A stretch of DNA of 19,017 bases from the NCBI GenBank assembly GCA_019155205.2, contig JAHNZQ020003150.1, positions 3,524,888 to 3,543,904 on the forward strand, read 5' to 3'. This document shows positions 17,146 through 19,017 of the stretch, one piece after another (the stretch's first letter is position 1; each line of letters opens with the position of its first letter). The stretch comes from Gracilaria vermiculophylla. Lineage: Eukaryota > Rhodophyta > Florideophyceae > Gracilariales > Gracilariaceae. The notes under the pieces are model-generated. The model made no database searches. It was not told the origin of the DNA and saw only the letters and a program-made list of their open reading frames with translations. Position numbers and translations under genes: made by a program.

Positions 17146-19017
17146 CAGTTTCGCACTCGTCATCAATCGTTTAGCTAAATGAAGCTGTGTATTCCCTTCT
17201 ACTTGCGGTGGAACCTAATGGGTTTCCGTTGCTGCTTTGGTGTCATGTTCTGGGCAACAAATGTTTTGTGTACTTGTGTTTTGTAAATTTCTGCACGCAA
17301 CTATGCTCTCTATTGCGAGGGAAACCAGGCAGGGTGACAACTTTAGTGTGCTTCGGCTTATCCGTATGGGAGAACAGAAAGGAAGACTAACTAGTAATTT
17401 AGGTTTATTCTGCAGGGGATGTGCTACATTGATTGATTTTCATAGTTTCGGTACTAAAATATTGGCGTTTAGTGGAATTATCTTAACGGTCTTAATCTCT
17501 AAAAACAAATTTCATGTGCAATAGATTACAATCGGGTAGACAGTGTTCAACAATGCGGACGCTATCCCGTACCGAATACCCCGATCAGTTCCGAAACATA
17601 TACTAACTATATGGGATATCCTTCATTACTTCTGTACAGCTTTGTTCTTAATCAAAAACTAATATGTTTGAAACTGTCCAACATTTTTTGGAAACAGACA
17701 AATTTAATGAATCTTATTAAGTAATACTGTCATTGTTGGTTGTCTGTTTATCAAGCAATCAAAGTTGAACTGATTCTTTGTCAATCTAATTGATTCCTGC
17801 AACTCCATGCATTGTAATTGCACGATCCTCGCCGTCTAACTCCTCACCCGTCCGATATGGCGCAACAGGCTTTGGAGGTTGGTAAGTGCCGCGACGTGCA
17901 AGCATTTTGATACGATATTTATCGCTGTGGTTCCGAGAACTGCCGAGCCGCATGCCACATGCGCTAATGTATCTATTCAATACGATCGTTCAATGGCAAT
18001 TATCGCCCCGAACACAGTCACATTTTATATCTTTGAATATGGAAAGATAGACTTTCACAGTTACTGCTGATGCTTGCACATAAGAGCAACCATACGTTAT
18101 GCAATGAAGATTCTTAAAATCACCAAGCTTGTATATCTTCCCAAGAAGTTTGCATGTAACAACAAAAGCCATGCAATCTGTCTGTTCAAGCAAGTCACGC
18201 TACGTACTGTGCGCGTTGTCCCCGCATATCGCAACACGATGCAGAAGAAAATTTCAATTTGTAATCACGACGCTTGGTTCAAGACAAGTTGCAACAGTGC
18301 ATGGTGGGCTTCAAGGGCTTCAAGCACGCGTCACAGAGTTCAAGCGGGCGACGACATAGCTCCGTGCGATACGAACATTCTATATATATATTTTTTGCTT
18401 GAATTTTAAGGTCGCTCGATATTTCTAGGATTTTACCGTAAAGTAGCTAAAGTAGAAGGGAAGACGCTTAACGTAATTTTAAATGAGACAGTATAAAAAA
18501 CAGCCAGATCTACCGCTGAGAAGAGCATGGGCCTGGCTTGGCTTTTTATAACATCCCCTTTTTTGCAAATGGTAGCATATGTTTCCAATCCTCCTGCTGG
18601 GTTTTTCATTTCTCACCCCTTCTCCCTCCTTGTCTGTGTTCTCGAAATGTTAGATCACTCTGCTAGAACGCAATGCGTGGAAATTGAAAACCAAAAAATC
18701 TGCAATTATTGCAGTATGCGATGATTGCTCGGCGTGCATTACCGATTCTTAGAAAAAAGAACTTCACCCCGCCCTCCCTGACATTCGTTGATTGCAGTTT
18801 TGGCCTAGTTTCTAGTTTAGCAGCCATTGAATGTAAGTAGAAATGAAGTTTACTACCCTGCTAGTGGGGGTACGTTCGAGAACCCACTAAGCAAACGAGC
18901 AAACTACAGCACGATACTAATACTAACCATCGCGCACACGGGTTCTGCGTCTGTCTCTCTGAACGTTATCGCATAGAAGTACATCGGGCAGCTTTCGCCG
19001 TTCTCATACACCCTCCG
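17146..19017. other. No recognised gene
   Basis: Open frames of 60-111 codons occur on both strands without recognisable domains. The only promoter-like signal is TATAAAAA at 18492-18499. It is followed by an ATG at 18527 opening a 65-codon frame (to 18724) with a hydrophobic N-terminus (GLAWLFITSPFLQMVAYV) and four cysteines. The expected leader would be only a few bases, so I do not call it a gene. An AT dinucleotide run lies at about 18381-18391. Confidence 0.35.

Noticed and set aside
18492..18724. TATA box plus 65-codon frame as a small secreted-peptide gene
   Set aside because: The ATG would sit only a few bases after the expected transcription start, and the frame has no other support.
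1..19017. CRISPR array, phage or bacterial defence system
   Set aside because: There are no regularly spaced identical repeats, no operons and no prokaryotic genes. All recognisable content is eukaryotic transposons.

Overview
The window looks like eukaryotic nuclear DNA from a repeat-rich genome. It holds TATA-box promoter sequences, a single intronless secreted-protein gene, and relics of three eukaryotic transposon classes: a Ty1/copia retrotransposon, a Tc1/mariner transposon and a second retrotransposon Gag. There is no bacterial operon structure, and I see no rRNA gene and no intact tRNA gene. The host lineage cannot be fixed from this sequence. A red alga or another protist/alga would fit, but that is a guess.

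Layout. Positions 1-242 are one end of a repeat family (copy A) whose signature is two adjacent 18-bp palindromes. Positions 243-2640 have no recognisable gene but contain a GC-rich stretch (about 300-860), an imperfect hairpin (1091-1155) and a cluster of TGATAYC motifs (1194-1293). The best gene candidate is at 2733-3203: a small, cysteine-rich, probably secreted protein with a TATA box 88 bp upstream of its ATG. Positions 3204-5587 have no recognised gene. Copy B of the repeat family spans about 5588-7507. It is split, exactly at a TA in its palindrome, by a complete but dead Tc1-like transposon (5622-7139). Copy C starts head-to-head with B at about 7503.

From about 8.6 to 13.0 kb lies a decayed Ty1/copia retrotransposon on the minus strand, in the order Gag, protease, integrase, reverse transcriptase, RNase H. 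A 306-bp element with 76-bp direct terminal repeats and a tRNA-like B box is inserted in its gag, flanked by a 7-bp duplication. A second insertion of about 430 bp probably lies between integrase and reverse transcriptase. From about 14.0 to 15.9 kb is another minus-strand retrotransposon Gag relic, with one reading frame traceable for about 1.2 kb across six stop codons. At 16957-17145 a TATA-like box is followed by two hairpins. The second has 40-bp arms whose wobble pairs fit a plus-strand RNA. The last 1.9 kb holds nothing I can name.

The sequence therefore reads as layered insertions: repeat copy B, then Tc1 into B; copia, then a short tRNA-related element into copia. None of the transposon proteins seen here is likely to be functional. 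The parts most worth following up are the secreted protein, the strand-biased hairpin, the short terminal-repeat element with a tRNA-type promoter, and the palindromic repeat family.
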